Positions 17,120-26,785 of a DNA stretch of 64,000 nucleotides are shown here, piece after piece. The stretch is taken from positions 1 through 64,000 of the forward strand of contig JAJDEB010000017.1 of the NCBI GenBank assembly GCA_029260015.1, given 5' to 3'. The notes beneath the pieces were generated by a model. It did no database searches. It worked only from the letters and a program-made list of their open reading frames with translations, and was not told where the DNA came from. The position numbers and the translations under genes were made by a program. Origin of the DNA: Phycisphaerae bacterium (lineage in GTDB: Bacteria; Planctomycetota; Phycisphaerae; UBA1845). Position 1 is the first letter of the stretch, and each line of letters begins with the position of its first letter.

Positions 17120-20100
17120 CTAGTCCGCACCTTCACTAAATGGAATCCCGGTGCTTCTACGACTTATTCCACTATGAATCGTACGCTCCAGAGTCCCCCC
17201 TCTCAAGACTACCGGGTTAGACAGCGATGCTCGGAGCTCAGCCGTACGACAGTACATTGCACGACGGATATGCGCTCCGTATGTACGGCCACGCCATGCC
17301 TGGTAGCTCGCGGCGCTAGAGAGTGGCGAGCTAAGTAGTTGGCTTTCAAGCTGAGCGAACGCACTGCTCTCGCCTTGCGAAGGAAAAATCACCTTTGAAG
17401 ACGGGTTAATGGTTCCAATGGGATCAACTTCAGATGCCGGGTTACCGCCTGCGTACGAGTACGCATTTAGTCCGCCACGAATTCCGATCGGGTTTCGTTG
17501 AACAAAACGCCCACTGCCTGGGTCGTAATAACGTTGTCCCACATGCATGAGTGGAAATCCTGTTGAAGGAAACGCGTTTAGTGTGTTGTCCGGCGTTCCA
17601 TTCCCTGCACCATTGGTATCAATGTCGTGGGATTGATAACCCCACCCCCCAGCATACCCATATCGACTGTCTAGCGGGTCGTCTAGATATACGGTTTCTC
17701 CAAAGGCAGTTCGCACCGCCCGTCGCGAAACCGTCGAGGATCCGGATGCAAACCACGTTGAATTCAATTGGTCTGCGTGAATATAGGTTGTCTCGTCAGC
17801 CGAAATGTCGGTCTCGGAAACACCCGGGTTGTAGTGCTTCACCTCGGTATCGGCGAGACTACCGGCACTATAGTCCGCCAGAGGCACGTCACCTACATAT
17901 TCAGTCCAGTGATCTTCCAGACTTGAACCCATTGTCGCCGGACTTAACTCCCGAACCAAATAGCGTTCACGAGGTCCGTCATATCGAAACTGACGCGCCC
18001 ATAAGCGCTCATATGTTGCATCATCTTCCTCAGCATCATCGCTAGTGTGGCTTGGAAACTTTCGGGCGATCAACGCGCGGCGCATTCCGTTGGAGTCCAC
18101 GTCTGCGAAACCATGGCTGGTTACATTGCCGTTTACATTGAATGTAATCACCATATTGTTTTCTTCACCATCTTCCGCGCATTCACTTACCCCGTTGTCG
18201 TCTGGCTCACCGGTAAGCCAACCTCCACTGAAACGTTCGAAAAACATGTTGTTTTCCAAGAATGTATCAATATAGCATGAACTACCAGTAGGGCATTCTT
18301 GCTCAGCAGGGATCCAAGAAACCAGAGTTCCCCATTGTCCCCATTGCCCATCCACGTTTGTAAGAAGGTCGTCATCATGACTATCCCATTCCCAATGACA
18401 CCATGTGCTGTCCGCGTCGCAGTCTGCCACTGATGACGAGCAAGTTCCAGTACCCGGGTTTACTTCGTACGACTGATGGCCACCCATCCAATATGTCACC
18501 TCGCTTCCATCTTTTGGTGCGAATTCTTGGATTATATAAGCCAAGAAGTTGGGAGTGACGGCATGAGCGAGGTCGCCTCCAATCGATTCTGCATAAGTCC
18601 GCGCGTCATCAAGTGTCATCTCGTCATCTGTTAGCAGGAATCCCCAAGGAAAACCGTTTTCCGGCTGGAAGAAATGCCAGTCGTTCTCCCATTGGTCACC
18701 GCTGGCCCGCCACAACCGACCGCTCTGATCGTACTCCAATCGTGTCCCGTAAAATGGACCCTCGTTTTCCTTTCTGGTTATGATCCTTGAGACATTTCCT
18801 GCACAACCGTAAATGTGCGAGGTTGTTTCGACCGGCTCCGCACCATTGCTGGTCATGTAGTACATCAGACGGTTGTTAAACGTACCGTAGACATCCTTGC
18901 CATCAACGTCAGGGTCAGTGTCGTAGTGATAATCTACGAAAACGTCATCGCTCCCCGGATTCCGAGTCCGTTTTGAAATCCGATTTCCTCCATTGTCATA
19001 AGTGTATGCGACGTTGTATGCGACGGTCGAACTGGTAGTGCCGTAACGCAACTCCCGGATCAACCGACCTCTGGAATCGTAGACATAAATCGTCGTATCG
19101 GCCGAAAATGGTTCAGCGAATCCACGCTCATCGACCGCGTTAATACGTCCCCTGGCATCATACGAGAAAAGTAGCACTTTGGTTCCGGCACTGCCTGCGT
19201 TGTGCGTGATTGATTCTATCCAGCCGTTGCCCAGATAAGCATACTCGCTTGATGTGCCATTGCCGTACGTGACCGTCGCAAGCTGATTGTTGTCAAAGTA
19301 CGTATAAGTCGCAGTCGAAACCGGTCCACCAGAATCAGCCATCGTGGCATTCGTTACTCGCCCAGAATCATCGAATGAATATGTATAGGTTTCTTGCGCC
19401 GACTCTGTATCACCTTTGAGCGTCAGCGTCGACTGCCCGTTGGAATCATCAAACGAGTATGTCTGAGAACGCTGGCGAGCTGTTCCGAGGCCGCTATCAA
19501 CGTTTCGCATAACCTTGCGACCGAGCGCGTCAAATCCTTGCGACCAGTCTCGACTGATCGCGGAACTTGGTGGGTAAGTCAAAGTATTTTCGAGACTCTC
19601 GATTTGATTTCGTGGCGAGTACGCAATGTCACCCGACTGAAAGAAACCCGAGGCCGTTCCCGTTAAATCAGATACCTTATCAGGCCATGGCGGTCCGGGT
19701 GAGGGCGAACCTTCAATATTGAAGGAGTCGTCAAATTTGAATGCTTCGCCGGGGCTACAAATAGCGATTTCGGGAAGTTTAAGTTGTAAATTACATGTCG
19801 TGGACAAATGACGATCGATGGCGTCAAACTCGATTTGACCGCCAAACCCACCTGAGTCGAGGGATCCACGCGCATTCCCAGCGTCATTTCGTTCGGTGCC
19901 AACCACAACCGGTCGCGGAAGGATTGCCACGTTTCCCGGATTAAACGTCGATGTCCCGGGTGTTCCACCACCGCCAGCCAATTCCGCACCTTCAAACATA
20001 AACTGTTGATGGCCAAACTGATCGTATTGAAATGAAGTAATCACGCCATTGGGATCGATCACGGCTGCCAAAGCTCCGTTGGATTCGCCCTCCGAAGCGC

Positions 20101-22111
20101 CATTCGTATCATAATAAGCCAACTCCGTGACACCCTGCCCATTGACACCATCATCCGGTTCCACAATGGAAGTCAACAAAGTTGGATCCTGGGTGTCGTC
20201 GTAGAAGTACTGCCAAACTTCACCCTCCGCGTCGACGGTACTTGTAAGATTGTTGTAGTCATCAAAGGAATTTGACGTGACATTCGCCAATGGATCGGTT
20301 GCGGTGGCAAGATTGCCGCGATCATCGAATGAATATGACCAGCCATTGCTCAAAGCATCTATGACTTTGGTCATGTTGAAATTGCTATCCCGCTCGAAAG
20401 ACGTTGCGTGCGTGAGTGGATCGGTGATAGATTTCAGCGATGAGTCAGGGAACGCACGATAAGTCCATTTGTTGCCCCTCCGATCATAATACTCTGTAAC
20501 CAGATCACCATTGCCTGAATCGACGCTGTAGGCGATAGTCTGATCGTCGTTGCCCAATTCGCTGGGATCGCTTAGAAGATTGATGCGACCGTCATCGTCG
20601 TACCCGTACCCAAACGTCTTGCCAGACCTATTCTCAGCGACGTACTTGTCGGTTATGCCCGTAATGCGGCCGTCGTCATCGTATTCAAATACGATTGGGG
20701 CAGTGTCGTCGTAAACAGGGTCTCGAACTTCGGCAAGTACCCAGCCATTGCTGTCTGTGCCATTGCTATTGAAGTAATGAATGTTCCATGATCGTGGGGC
20801 GCGCGAGAAATCCGTTGATGCTGCCTTGTTTGCAGGATCATAGATTTCATCAAGTCGGTCAGTTCCTGAGGTGTACTTGTATTCAATCCGGCGACCGCCG
20901 TCGTCGACAACGTCGGAAATTCTCGTCAGCGCGATACCTGATACCCAGTTTACAGTCAGCGTATTGCCGGAAGAATCGACGATTCGAATAAGCTTGCCGT
21001 CACCATCAAAGATACGCTTGGTTTGATCCTTCCGCGTTAACGTCCACTCGTCAGACATATAGTCATACGCGAGTGAGTCATAGACTCCTGGCGGCGCGAC
21101 ATATTCTCCGCTACCGTTACTGAATACGTTGCGAGATCCATCATCTTCTACCACCGTCGCAAATAGGCCCGGAATTCCCTCCTCGATGTGCCCCGAAAAT
21201 GACACTGACCACCCTGGCCCCATGTCGACTCCAAACCCCGTGTTGTTCGTACGATAAACATTCGCCGAATCGTGGAAGAGCATAATGTCCAATGATGGAC
21301 CTCGCCCAACAAACCCGACGATCGGTACTGTTGTAGATAAGCTTCCACTCCAAGACGTCACCGTGCTAAATGGCCCGGCCGGAATACTGGAATGCCATGT
21401 GCGTGCGGGGCCAGCAGAGCAACAAGGCGCCACGCACTCTGTCGAATTGGCGAGATAATTCCAAAGATTAGCAGGGTAAGCGACGACACTTCGGTCTCCC
21501 AAATTCACATTGCCGTCACGATTGCAGTCAACCTCGGGACTGTTCGCAGCTTCCTCGACAGGCTTCCAGAGATTGCCTGGTTGTGCGACTAAGTTGCGAT
21601 CGCCAAGGTTCACAAATCCATTTTGATCCATGTCGGCTTCGAGATAGCAAACCCAGAAATCAGAGTCTTCTCCATCACTGCCAAGCACGCCGTCATCGGC
21701 TGCGGTAAGGCCTTCTAGGTTAAATCGATAACATAGGCTATTAGCCACAGATTGGTCGTACACAATGAGGACCGTTGTAGAATCGCCTGCAGCGATGGTC
21801 GCTGTTGCCGTCGCCCCTCCCAAACCTCCACAGGGCGTCACATCAACTCCGTTTGAATCGAGAGACATAGCCTTGTCAAACGTAACCTTTAAGTATGTCA
21901 GTCCTAAAGTACCGACATCCTGGATTCGAGGTTCGATGTTGTCTTGCCCATCAACTAGATCTAATTCAATTCCCAGATCGTTGCTTACACCTTGATGCGA
22001 CGCCATACTCTCCACACTCACAATTTGTGGGGACGTTTGCGCACGGGCAATTGGAGCGACAATGACAGCAATCGATACTACTAAGATTAATCGGTGTTGA
22101 TTTCCGTTCAT
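17120..22111 (-). CDS. Secreted RHS/YD-repeat protein with an embedded C-type-lectin-like domain
   Basis: 1663 residues with a signal peptide (VIVAPIARA). An N-terminal beta domain is followed by two dockerin/EF-like motifs (DMDQNGFVNLGDRN near 158 and DCNRDGNVNLGDRS near 194). From about 240 a long series of YD repeats builds the RHS shell (FDDRGNLATATDPL, YEYDGRI-like units, YDQFGHQQ, YDNGGNRI). A C-type-lectin-like domain interrupts the shell at about 1150-1355: MTLDDARTYAESIGGDLAHA, YWMGGHQ, GGWLTGEPDDNG, ENNMVITF. The RHS core end HVGQRYYDPGSGRFVQRNP ... GGLNAYSYAGGNPASEVDP is intact, and a unique tail of about 98 residues follows. In polymorphic toxins this tail is the effector; here it matches nothing I know and no immunity gene follows. 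The domain mix suggests a carbohydrate-binding surface protein. Confidence 0.85.
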   Translation of the reverse strand: MNGNQHRLILVVSIAVIVAPIARAQTSPQIVSVESMASHQGVSNDLGIELDLVDGQDNIEPRIQDVGTLGLTYLKVTFDKAMSLDSNGVDVTPCGGLGGATATATIAAGDSTTVLIVYDQSVANSLCYRFNLEGLTAADDGVLGSDGEDSDFWVCYLEADMDQNGFVNLGDRNLVAQPGNLWKPVEEAANSPEVDCNRDGNVNLGDRSVVAYPANLWNYLANSTECVAPCCSAGPARTWHSSIPAGPFSTVTSWSGSLSTTVPIVGFVGRGPSLDIMLFHDSANVYRTNNTGFGVDMGPGWSVSFSGHIEEGIPGLFATVVEDDGSRNVFSNGSGEYVAPPGVYDSLAYDYMSDEWTLTRKDQTKRIFDGDGKLIRIVDSSGNTLTVNWVSGIALTRISDVVDDGGRRIEYKYTSGTDRLDEIYDPANKAASTDFSRAPRSWNIHYFNSNGTDSNGWVLAEVRDPVYDDTAPIVFEYDDDGRITGITDKYVAENRSGKTFGYGYDDDGRINLLSDPSELGNDDQTIAYSVDSGNGDLVTEYYDRRGNKWTYRAFPDSSLKSITDPLTHATSFERDSNFNMTKVIDALSNGWSYSFDDRGNLATATDPLANVTSNSFDDYNNLTSTVDAEGEVWQYFYDDTQDPTLLTSIVEPDDGVNGQGVTELAYYDTNGASEGESNGALAAVIDPNGVITSFQYDQFGHQQFMFEGAELAGGGGTPGTSTFNPGNVAILPRPVVVGTERNDAGNARGSLDSGGFGGQIEFDAIDRHLSTTCNLQLKLPEIAICSPGEAFKFDDSFNIEGSPSPGPPWPDKVSDLTGTASGFFQSGDIAYSPRNQIESLENTLTYPPSSAISRDWSQGFDALGRKVMRNVDSGLGTARQRSQTYSFDDSNGQSTLTLKGDTESAQETYTYSFDDSGRVTNATMADSGGPVSTATYTYFDNNQLATVTYGNGTSSEYAYLGNGWIESITHNAGSAGTKVLLFSYDARGRINAVDERGFAEPFSADTTIYVYDSRGRLIRELRYGTTSSTVAYNVAYTYDNGGNRISKRTRNPGSDDVFVDYHYDTDPDVDGKDVYGTFNNRLMYYMTSNGAEPVETTSHIYGCAGNVSRIITRKENEGPFYGTRLEYDQSGRLWRASGDQWENDWHFFQPENGFPWGFLLTDDEMTLDDARTYAESIGGDLAHAVTPNFLAYIIQEFAPKDGSEVTYWMGGHQSYEVNPGTGTCSSSVADCDADSTWCHWEWDSHDDDLLTNVDGQWGQWGTLVSWIPAEQECPTGSSCYIDTFLENNMFFERFSGGWLTGEPDDNGVSECAEDGEENNMVITFNVNGNVTSHGFADVDSNGMRRALIARKFPSHTSDDAEEDDATYERLWARQFRYDGPRERYLVRELSPATMGSSLEDHWTEYVGDVPLADYSAGSLADTEVKHYNPGVSETDISADETTYIHADQLNSTWFASGSSTVSRRAVRTAFGETVYLDDPLDSRYGYAGGWGYQSHDIDTNGAGNGTPDNTLNAFPSTGFPLMHVGQRYYDPGSGRFVQRNPIGIRGGLNAYSYAGGNPASEVDPIGTINPSSKVIFPSQGESSAFAQLESQLLSSPLSSAASYQAWRGRTYGAHIRRAMYCRTAELRASLSNPVVLRGGTLERTIHSGISRRSTGIPFSEGAD

Positions 22112-22351
22112 TCTTGTACCTCCAGGAGCAATAAAATAAGTGATTGAACGGATTGCGAGCTTTTGACTTTGTGCAAGGATTAATGCGCCGCAACCGTTTG
22201 CTCTAATGGTTCAATTAGCCCGATTCGGAATTGGAATAGAAAACTAGCAGGATACCTCGTCGTTTACAAGTTAATTATTCGATAAGGCCGATTCGGTGAA
22301 TTCCGAACCGAGATCATGATTTAGGCGACATGTACGAACGTGAGGTGCATA

Positions 22352-23191
22352 CTAGGATACCATTTTCTCGCACGCCACACCGTCCTCGACCCACTTACGC
22401 AGATGGGTATCGATCAGTTCTTTCCAACCGGATTCGAGACACGCTTTGTCTTTTTCGCTGAGTAGGCCCATTTGCTGGCAAGTTAGTTTCACGATCGTGT
22501 GTTCGCCGTCGGCAGTGAGTTTGTAGATGTGCGCGCCAGAACGAGGGAGCGGCATGTTGCCCATCGGTTCTTCGATGCGGATGATCTTGGGGCGTTCAAT
22601 TTGCAGCACGCGCCCCCAAACCAAACCGTTGCCTTCACGGTCTTTCTCGACAAATAATCCACCGGGCCAAGCCTCGAGTTTCATCGGTGGTCCGCCCTTG
22701 CAAACGCGATACGCCCACCACTTGTCGATTTCGGAAGTGATGGCGTCGAACACGCGATCTGGTGCGGCTTTGATTTTGATTTCCATTTCAGTGTTGATGA
22801 AGCCGCAATTGGTGGAGGTGTCTTGTGCCATGGGTTTGTCTCCGAAGGTTGATTGGGTTTGCTGCGTTGGAGCAAGTTCGCTTTCGACGTGTTTTTTGAG
22901 CTGCTGCAACTGGGTGCCCCAATACGATTTGTAATGTTGAATCCACGAATCGACAGCCGACTTCAGCGGGGCGGCATTGAGTTCGTTGAAGCGCTGTCGT
23001 CCCTTGCGATATACGCGAATCAGTTCCGCACGTTCGAGAACGGATAGGTGCTTCATGATGGCGTAGCGCGAAACCTCAAACGGTTCGCACAGTTGCCCTG
23101 TGGTCCGAGGACCACCGCGAAGCAAATCGAGCAGCTCGCGCCGAGTCGGGTCTGAAAGTGCCTGCCATGTGTTTTGAGCGGCTGATACCAT
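22352..23191 (-). CDS. ArsR-family HTH fused to an AHSA1/SRPBCC domain
   Basis: 279 residues from ATG 23191 (MVSAAQNTWQALSDPTRREL). Longer upstream frames would run into folP territory and lack homology. Residues about 5-85 are a winged helix of the ArsR/SmtB group (DPTRRELLDLLRGGPRTTGQ, SRYAIMKHLSVLERAELIRV). There are no obvious metal-binding cysteines in the recognition helix. Residues about 120-270 form an AHSA1-like SRPBCC ligand-binding domain (EIKIKAAPDRVFDAITSEID, WPGGLFVE, GWKELIDTHLRKWVEDG). The two modules are often adjacent genes; here they are one protein with a linker that contains Met-Ala-Gln. It may regulate its own gene in response to a hydrophobic ligand. It lies 74 bp downstream of folP on the same strand. 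Confidence 0.85.
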   Translation of the reverse strand: MVSAAQNTWQALSDPTRRELLDLLRGGPRTTGQLCEPFEVSRYAIMKHLSVLERAELIRVYRKGRQRFNELNAAPLKSAVDSWIQHYKSYWGTQLQQLKKHVESELAPTQQTQSTFGDKPMAQDTSTNCGFINTEMEIKIKAAPDRVFDAITSEIDKWWAYRVCKGGPPMKLEAWPGGLFVEKDREGNGLVWGRVLQIERPKIIRIEEPMGNMPLPRSGAHIYKLTADGEHTIVKLTCQQMGLLSEKDKACLESGWKELIDTHLRKWVEDGVACEKMVS

Positions 23192-23265
23192 ATGTGACCA
23201 AAGAGTAACATGATTGGTCGGTGAATGCAATGGACACGATTCGAAAAGTTCTAAACGATTTGGCC

Positions 23266-24105
23266 TTAAGGAGTTATCTCTTGGAATGCGTCGATGAATT
23301 GCCGCGTCTCGGCGACATCGTGGACTCGCACAATGGAAACGCCCGCACCAATCGCCCGCGCGACGCACGCCAGTGACCCCGCAAGGTGATCATTCGGATT
23401 CGATTCACCGCGAATGAACTCGCCCAAAAATCGCTTCCGCGACGCACCGAGTAACACATCAACGCCGAGCGTTTGGTACTCATGCAGTCGGCGCATGATT
23501 TCGAGATTGTGCTGAGTCGTCTTACCGAAACCGATACCGGGGTCCACGATGATTCGCTTTGTATCAATTCCGGAATCGATTGCGAGTATGCATCGCTGTT
23601 TTAGGAATGTGATGGATTCTGCAACGACGTCAGTATAGGTGGGCTCGCGCTGCATGGTTCCCGGTGTCCCTTGCATGTGCATGAGAATGACATCGCATTT
23701 GCGTTCCGCTACGAGGTGAGCCATTCGTGGGTCATGGTTTAGTGCGCTGATATCATTGACGACACTTGCGCCGGCATCGAGCGCTGCTTTTGCGACTTGG
23801 GCTGATTGTGTGTCTATGGAAATCGCAATCGATTGATTGGCTGTGCGGATCGCCTTGATCGCAGGAATCGCTCGACGGATTTGCTCTTCTGCGGGAACCG
23901 GCTGAGATCCGGGGCGTGTTGATTCCGGGCCCACGTCGATGATGTCTGCACCGTCGTCAATCATCTGCAGCGCATGTTGAACGGCCTCTTCGACGCCCGC
24001 GAACTTTCCTCCGTCACTGAACGAATCCGGGGTGACATTGAGTATCCCCATGATCCGAACAGTCTTCGGTAAATCATCGCGCCGCTTGTTGGGTGAATCG
24101 GTCAT
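23266..24105 (-). CDS. folP: Dihydropteroate synthase
   Basis: 279 residues, normal for DHPS. Signature MGILNVTPDSFSDGG lies at about residues 18-32. The second signature is DDGADIIDVGPESTRPG near 52-68. SIDTQSAQVAKAALDAGA, VNDIS, MHMQGTPGTMQ, and near the C-terminus DPGIGFGKTTQHN and SRKRFLGE follow; these form the pterin and sulfa/pABA pockets. The enzyme joins 6-hydroxymethyl-dihydropterin diphosphate to p-aminobenzoate in folate synthesis in the cytoplasm. It is encoded between cheB and the ArsR-SRPBCC gene on the minus strand, with no other folate genes in the window. Confidence 0.97.
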   Translation of the reverse strand: MTDSPNKRRDDLPKTVRIMGILNVTPDSFSDGGKFAGVEEAVQHALQMIDDGADIIDVGPESTRPGSQPVPAEEQIRRAIPAIKAIRTANQSIAISIDTQSAQVAKAALDAGASVVNDISALNHDPRMAHLVAERKCDVILMHMQGTPGTMQREPTYTDVVAESITFLKQRCILAIDSGIDTKRIIVDPGIGFGKTTQHNLEIMRRLHEYQTLGVDVLLGASRKRFLGEFIRGESNPNDHLAGSLACVARAIGAGVSIVRVHDVAETRQFIDAFQEITP

Positions 24106-24228
24106 CGATTTGATGATAAGGCCAAGCTAACATCCGTCCAACTCGGCAGGCTGAGTTAGAGATCGCTCGTGGCAAAGGCCGCGAACGACCTACCAACGCG
24201 GTTTGAAAGAGTGGTCTTGTAAACAGCG

Positions 24229-25281
24229 TTAGACTTTCGCAGGTTGTTGGGCAAACGCCAGTTCAAGGGCTGAAGGAATGTTGGGCAGCGCGACGACACG
24301 ATCGACGCAGTTGGTGCTGATAGCAGCTTTCGGCATGCCGAATACGATGCTGGTCTTCTTGTCTTGGGCCATGCAAAATGCACCTGCCTCCTTGAGTCGT
24401 TTGGTGCCATCAGCACCGTCGAAGCCCATCCCGGTCATCACCAGACTTACGACATTCGCTCCGGCACATTCAGCCAACGACGAAAACATCACGTCTACCG
24501 AAGGCTTAAACCCTGAAACTTTTGGCCCATCGTCCAGCGCGATTCTGAAGTGGTTTCCGATTTTGACCACACGCAGGTGATGCGTTCCAGGGGCGATCAG
24601 TAGTTGGCCCGGCTTTAACATGTCGCGATCGCAGGCGAGTTTGACTTTCATCGGGCACAGGTCATCCAGACGCGTGACGTACGCCGGGATAAAGTCGGCT
24701 GGCATGTGTTGGGTCAACACCATTGCAGGGAAGGTGGCTGGCAAGGCATGGATGATCTTGTGGAGTGTTGCCGGACCGCCGGCACTGATACCGATGGCTC
24801 CGATCATCGCATTATTTGTTTGGGTGCTTCCCGTGTTCGCGACCGGTCCGATGGTTTGCAACGCGCCAGAGTTGCTGGCCAGCGCACTTTCAATCGCGGT
24901 GATGACCTCCGATTGAAAAGCCTGCATGCTTGTTCCGCCGACGGCAGCGACGGGTTTGGCCACGCAGGTAAACGCACCGCGTTCGAGCGCTTGCATGGTG
25001 ATGTCAGCACCCTTTTTGGTTTTTGTCGAAACCACAACGATCGGCGTCTTGTTATTTTTTCCGACGCGTTCGAGGACTTCTAACCCCGTCAGTCCGGGCA
25101 TTTCGATGTCGAGCGTGACGGCATCAGGGCGCAGACTCCGGATGAGTTCAAGACCCTGCTCCCCGTTTTCGCCCACTCCGACCACCTCAAAATCTGGTCG
25201 TTTGTTGACGGCGAGTTTCAGCATGGTGCGCATGAAGACCGAGTCGTCGACAATGACCACGCGTTTCTTTCTCTTGCTCAT
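24229..25281 (-). CDS. cheB: Protein-glutamate methylesterase/deamidase CheB
   Basis: 350 residues. The N-terminal receiver domain has the acidic pair D12-D13, phospho-acceptor D58 (VTLDIEMPG) and the conserved Lys in a later loop. The C-terminal methylesterase domain has catalytic residues S166 (GISAGGP), H192 (QHMPADF) and D288 (MGFDGADG). These are offset by two from the classic enterobacterial triad S164/H190/D286, so the alignment is essentially gap-free. CheB removes methyl groups from chemoreceptors and resets adaptation. No cheA, cheR, cheW or receptor gene is in the window, so it is an orphan here. Its ATG overlaps the TGA of a short upstream frame (ATGA). Confidence 0.97.
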   Translation of the reverse strand: MSKRKKRVVIVDDSVFMRTMLKLAVNKRPDFEVVGVGENGEQGLELIRSLRPDAVTLDIEMPGLTGLEVLERVGKNNKTPIVVVSTKTKKGADITMQALERGAFTCVAKPVAAVGGTSMQAFQSEVITAIESALASNSGALQTIGPVANTGSTQTNNAMIGAIGISAGGPATLHKIIHALPATFPAMVLTQHMPADFIPAYVTRLDDLCPMKVKLACDRDMLKPGQLLIAPGTHHLRVVKIGNHFRIALDDGPKVSGFKPSVDVMFSSLAECAGANVVSLVMTGMGFDGADGTKRLKEAGAFCMAQDKKTSIVFGMPKAAISTNCVDRVVALPNIPSALELAFAQQPAKV

Positions 25282-25508
25282 GCGAATCGTTCCTGGAGTT
25301 GGCGTTGAAGTTCGGTTGGCAAGCCCGCAAAGATGAAGGTTTCACCCGACGTAGCCTTGCCTTGCATACTTATCGACAAGTGCAAATCGTCAACGTATTG
25401 CGTTGCACCAATCGTGTAATGTCGGAGTACAGGTTGATGGGGTAACTGCAGTCCCGATTGGCAATGCGTTCGATTTGGTTGGAAACGTGCGATAAGGTTG
25501 GCTGACCC
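25282..25508 (-). pseudogene. Possible truncated coding remnant coupled to cheB
   Basis: Directly upstream of cheB on the minus strand is a frame ending ...SGETFIFAGLPTELQRQLQE-RFA with TGA overlapping the cheB ATG (ATGA). Such overlap is typical of a real upstream cistron. But the frame reaches an upstream stop after about 70 codons, and its only ATG gives 29 residues. The ending resembles the last helix of PilZ-like domains ('F..LP.E.Q..L...F'), which is a guess. Immediately beyond lies a 15-bp triple tandem repeat and the end of the rhomboid gene. I read it as the 3' remnant of a gene whose 5' part was lost; a short non-ATG gene is possible. Confidence 0.3.
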
Positions 25509-25550
25509 TTAGTGGATTGGCCCTAAGTGGGTTGGCCCTAAGTAGGTTGA
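25506..25550. repeat. 15-bp tandem repeat, three copies
   Basis: CCCTTAGTGGATTGG, CCCTAAGTGGGTTGG and CCCTAAGTAGGTTGA follow head to tail. The third unit contains the rhomboid stop codon (CTA at 25538-25540 on the plus strand). A more degenerate unit may precede at 25491-25505. It sits at the junction between the rhomboid gene and the cheB-coupled remnant. Confidence 0.8.
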
Positions 25551-26716
25551 CCGGGTGCCTGCCTGGCATGATCGAGCCACTGCTGGGCGAGCGCCCGGCG
25601 AGCGTCTGAGGTTGCACGTTGGACGGCTTGCTCGAGATAGGTGACGCCTGTTTCGGTCTGTTTCAAGTCGCGCACGTTGATAATGCCCAAGAGCAACCGC
25701 ACTTCGTTGGCGTCGCTGTGATGGGTATAACGCGTCAGGAATTTTTCAAACGCCTGAGCGGCTTGGCCGAGTCGGCTACTCTCAAAGAAGCCCCGTGCGA
25801 TCGCAAGTTGCTGATCGGCAGGTAGGCATTGTTCGGTATCCATTCCGACCAGTTTTTCATAAACGACAAGGGCTTCGTCTGTCTTGCCTTGTTCGATCAG
25901 CGTGGACAGTTCGGTTCGCAGGTCGGTCTTTTGTTCGGCCAACGGGTCCCGCATCTCCTTGACCGAGCTTGGCTTGGCGACACGACCATAGCGAGCCTGC
26001 GCCTGTGCCTCCGGATTCGTCATGGTTGACGCGAATTGTCTGCGCTGGTTCCAGCGTTTGATGAGGGCCAGCATATCGAATTGATCGCGGGCGACGGACT
26101 TGAACAGCAGCATCAGCATCGCAGCGACGAATCCAAAACCATATCCAGCGATGTGTGCGGTGTGGGCGACTTGGCCTGCACCGTGAATCTTCGGTGCGAT
26201 GACGTTGTCCCAAAGGATAACCTTCAACAGAATGATCCACATCGCGGGGACGGTGATGAATCCCACGAAGAACAAAGCGTATAGCACCGTCACGCGACTT
26301 CGCGGAAACAACACGAGGTACGCGGTCGTGACCGCCGCGATAGAACCGCTTGCGCCGATGAGATCGTGTGACGATTGCTGCGTGAAAACAAGACCCGCAA
26401 ACATGCCACCGGCGATATAGAAAAGCAAGTAAGGAATGTCGCCAAGTTTCGCATTCACCGGGCCACCAAAGACCCAGAGAAACAGCATGTTGCCCACGAG
26501 GTGCCACACATCTCCATGGGCAAACTGATAGGTGATGAATTCAAAGAACTTCGGCCAATCGCTATGCAGTACGAAATAGTTCTCTTTGATCGCCTGACTT
26601 TGATCCGTCGCACTCAGGTCGAACCATAGAAACACAATCACGTTGACACTCAGCAACGCGAGGTTGGTGAGCGGCGTGTGTCGGGTATCCATTTCTGTTC
26701 GGATGGGCAGCAGCAT
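25538..26716 (-). CDS. Rhomboid-family intramembrane serine protease with C-terminal TPR region
   Basis: 392 residues. Six or so TM helices occupy residues about 15-215. The rhomboid hallmarks are present: HLVGNMLFLWVFG (L1/TM2), catalytic Ser in GASGS (S123), and catalytic His in HTAHIAGYGFG (H188). A C-terminal soluble extension of about 150 residues is helical and TPR-like (LIEQGKTDEALVVYEKLVGM, RGFFESSRLGQAAQAFEKFL). The protein cleaves TM substrates within the bilayer; the TPR part may recruit them. It sits in a same-strand run with the DUF1844 gene (69 bp away), a pairing that may reflect one transcript. The stop codon is inside a tandem repeat. Confidence 0.92.
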   Translation of the reverse strand: MLLPIRTEMDTRHTPLTNLALLSVNVIVFLWFDLSATDQSQAIKENYFVLHSDWPKFFEFITYQFAHGDVWHLVGNMLFLWVFGGPVNAKLGDIPYLLFYIAGGMFAGLVFTQQSSHDLIGASGSIAAVTTAYLVLFPRSRVTVLYALFFVGFITVPAMWIILLKVILWDNVIAPKIHGAGQVAHTAHIAGYGFGFVAAMLMLLFKSVARDQFDMLALIKRWNQRRQFASTMTNPEAQAQARYGRVAKPSSVKEMRDPLAEQKTDLRTELSTLIEQGKTDEALVVYEKLVGMDTEQCLPADQQLAIARGFFESSRLGQAAQAFEKFLTRYTHHSDANEVRLLLGIINVRDLKQTETGVTYLEQAVQRATSDARRALAQQWLDHARQAPGQPT

Positions 26717-26785
26717 AGGGGAAGTACCTAATCGCTAATGAAATTGACGACGCCCAAATGGGGTTGGCCAATCAGTTTAGGCCAT

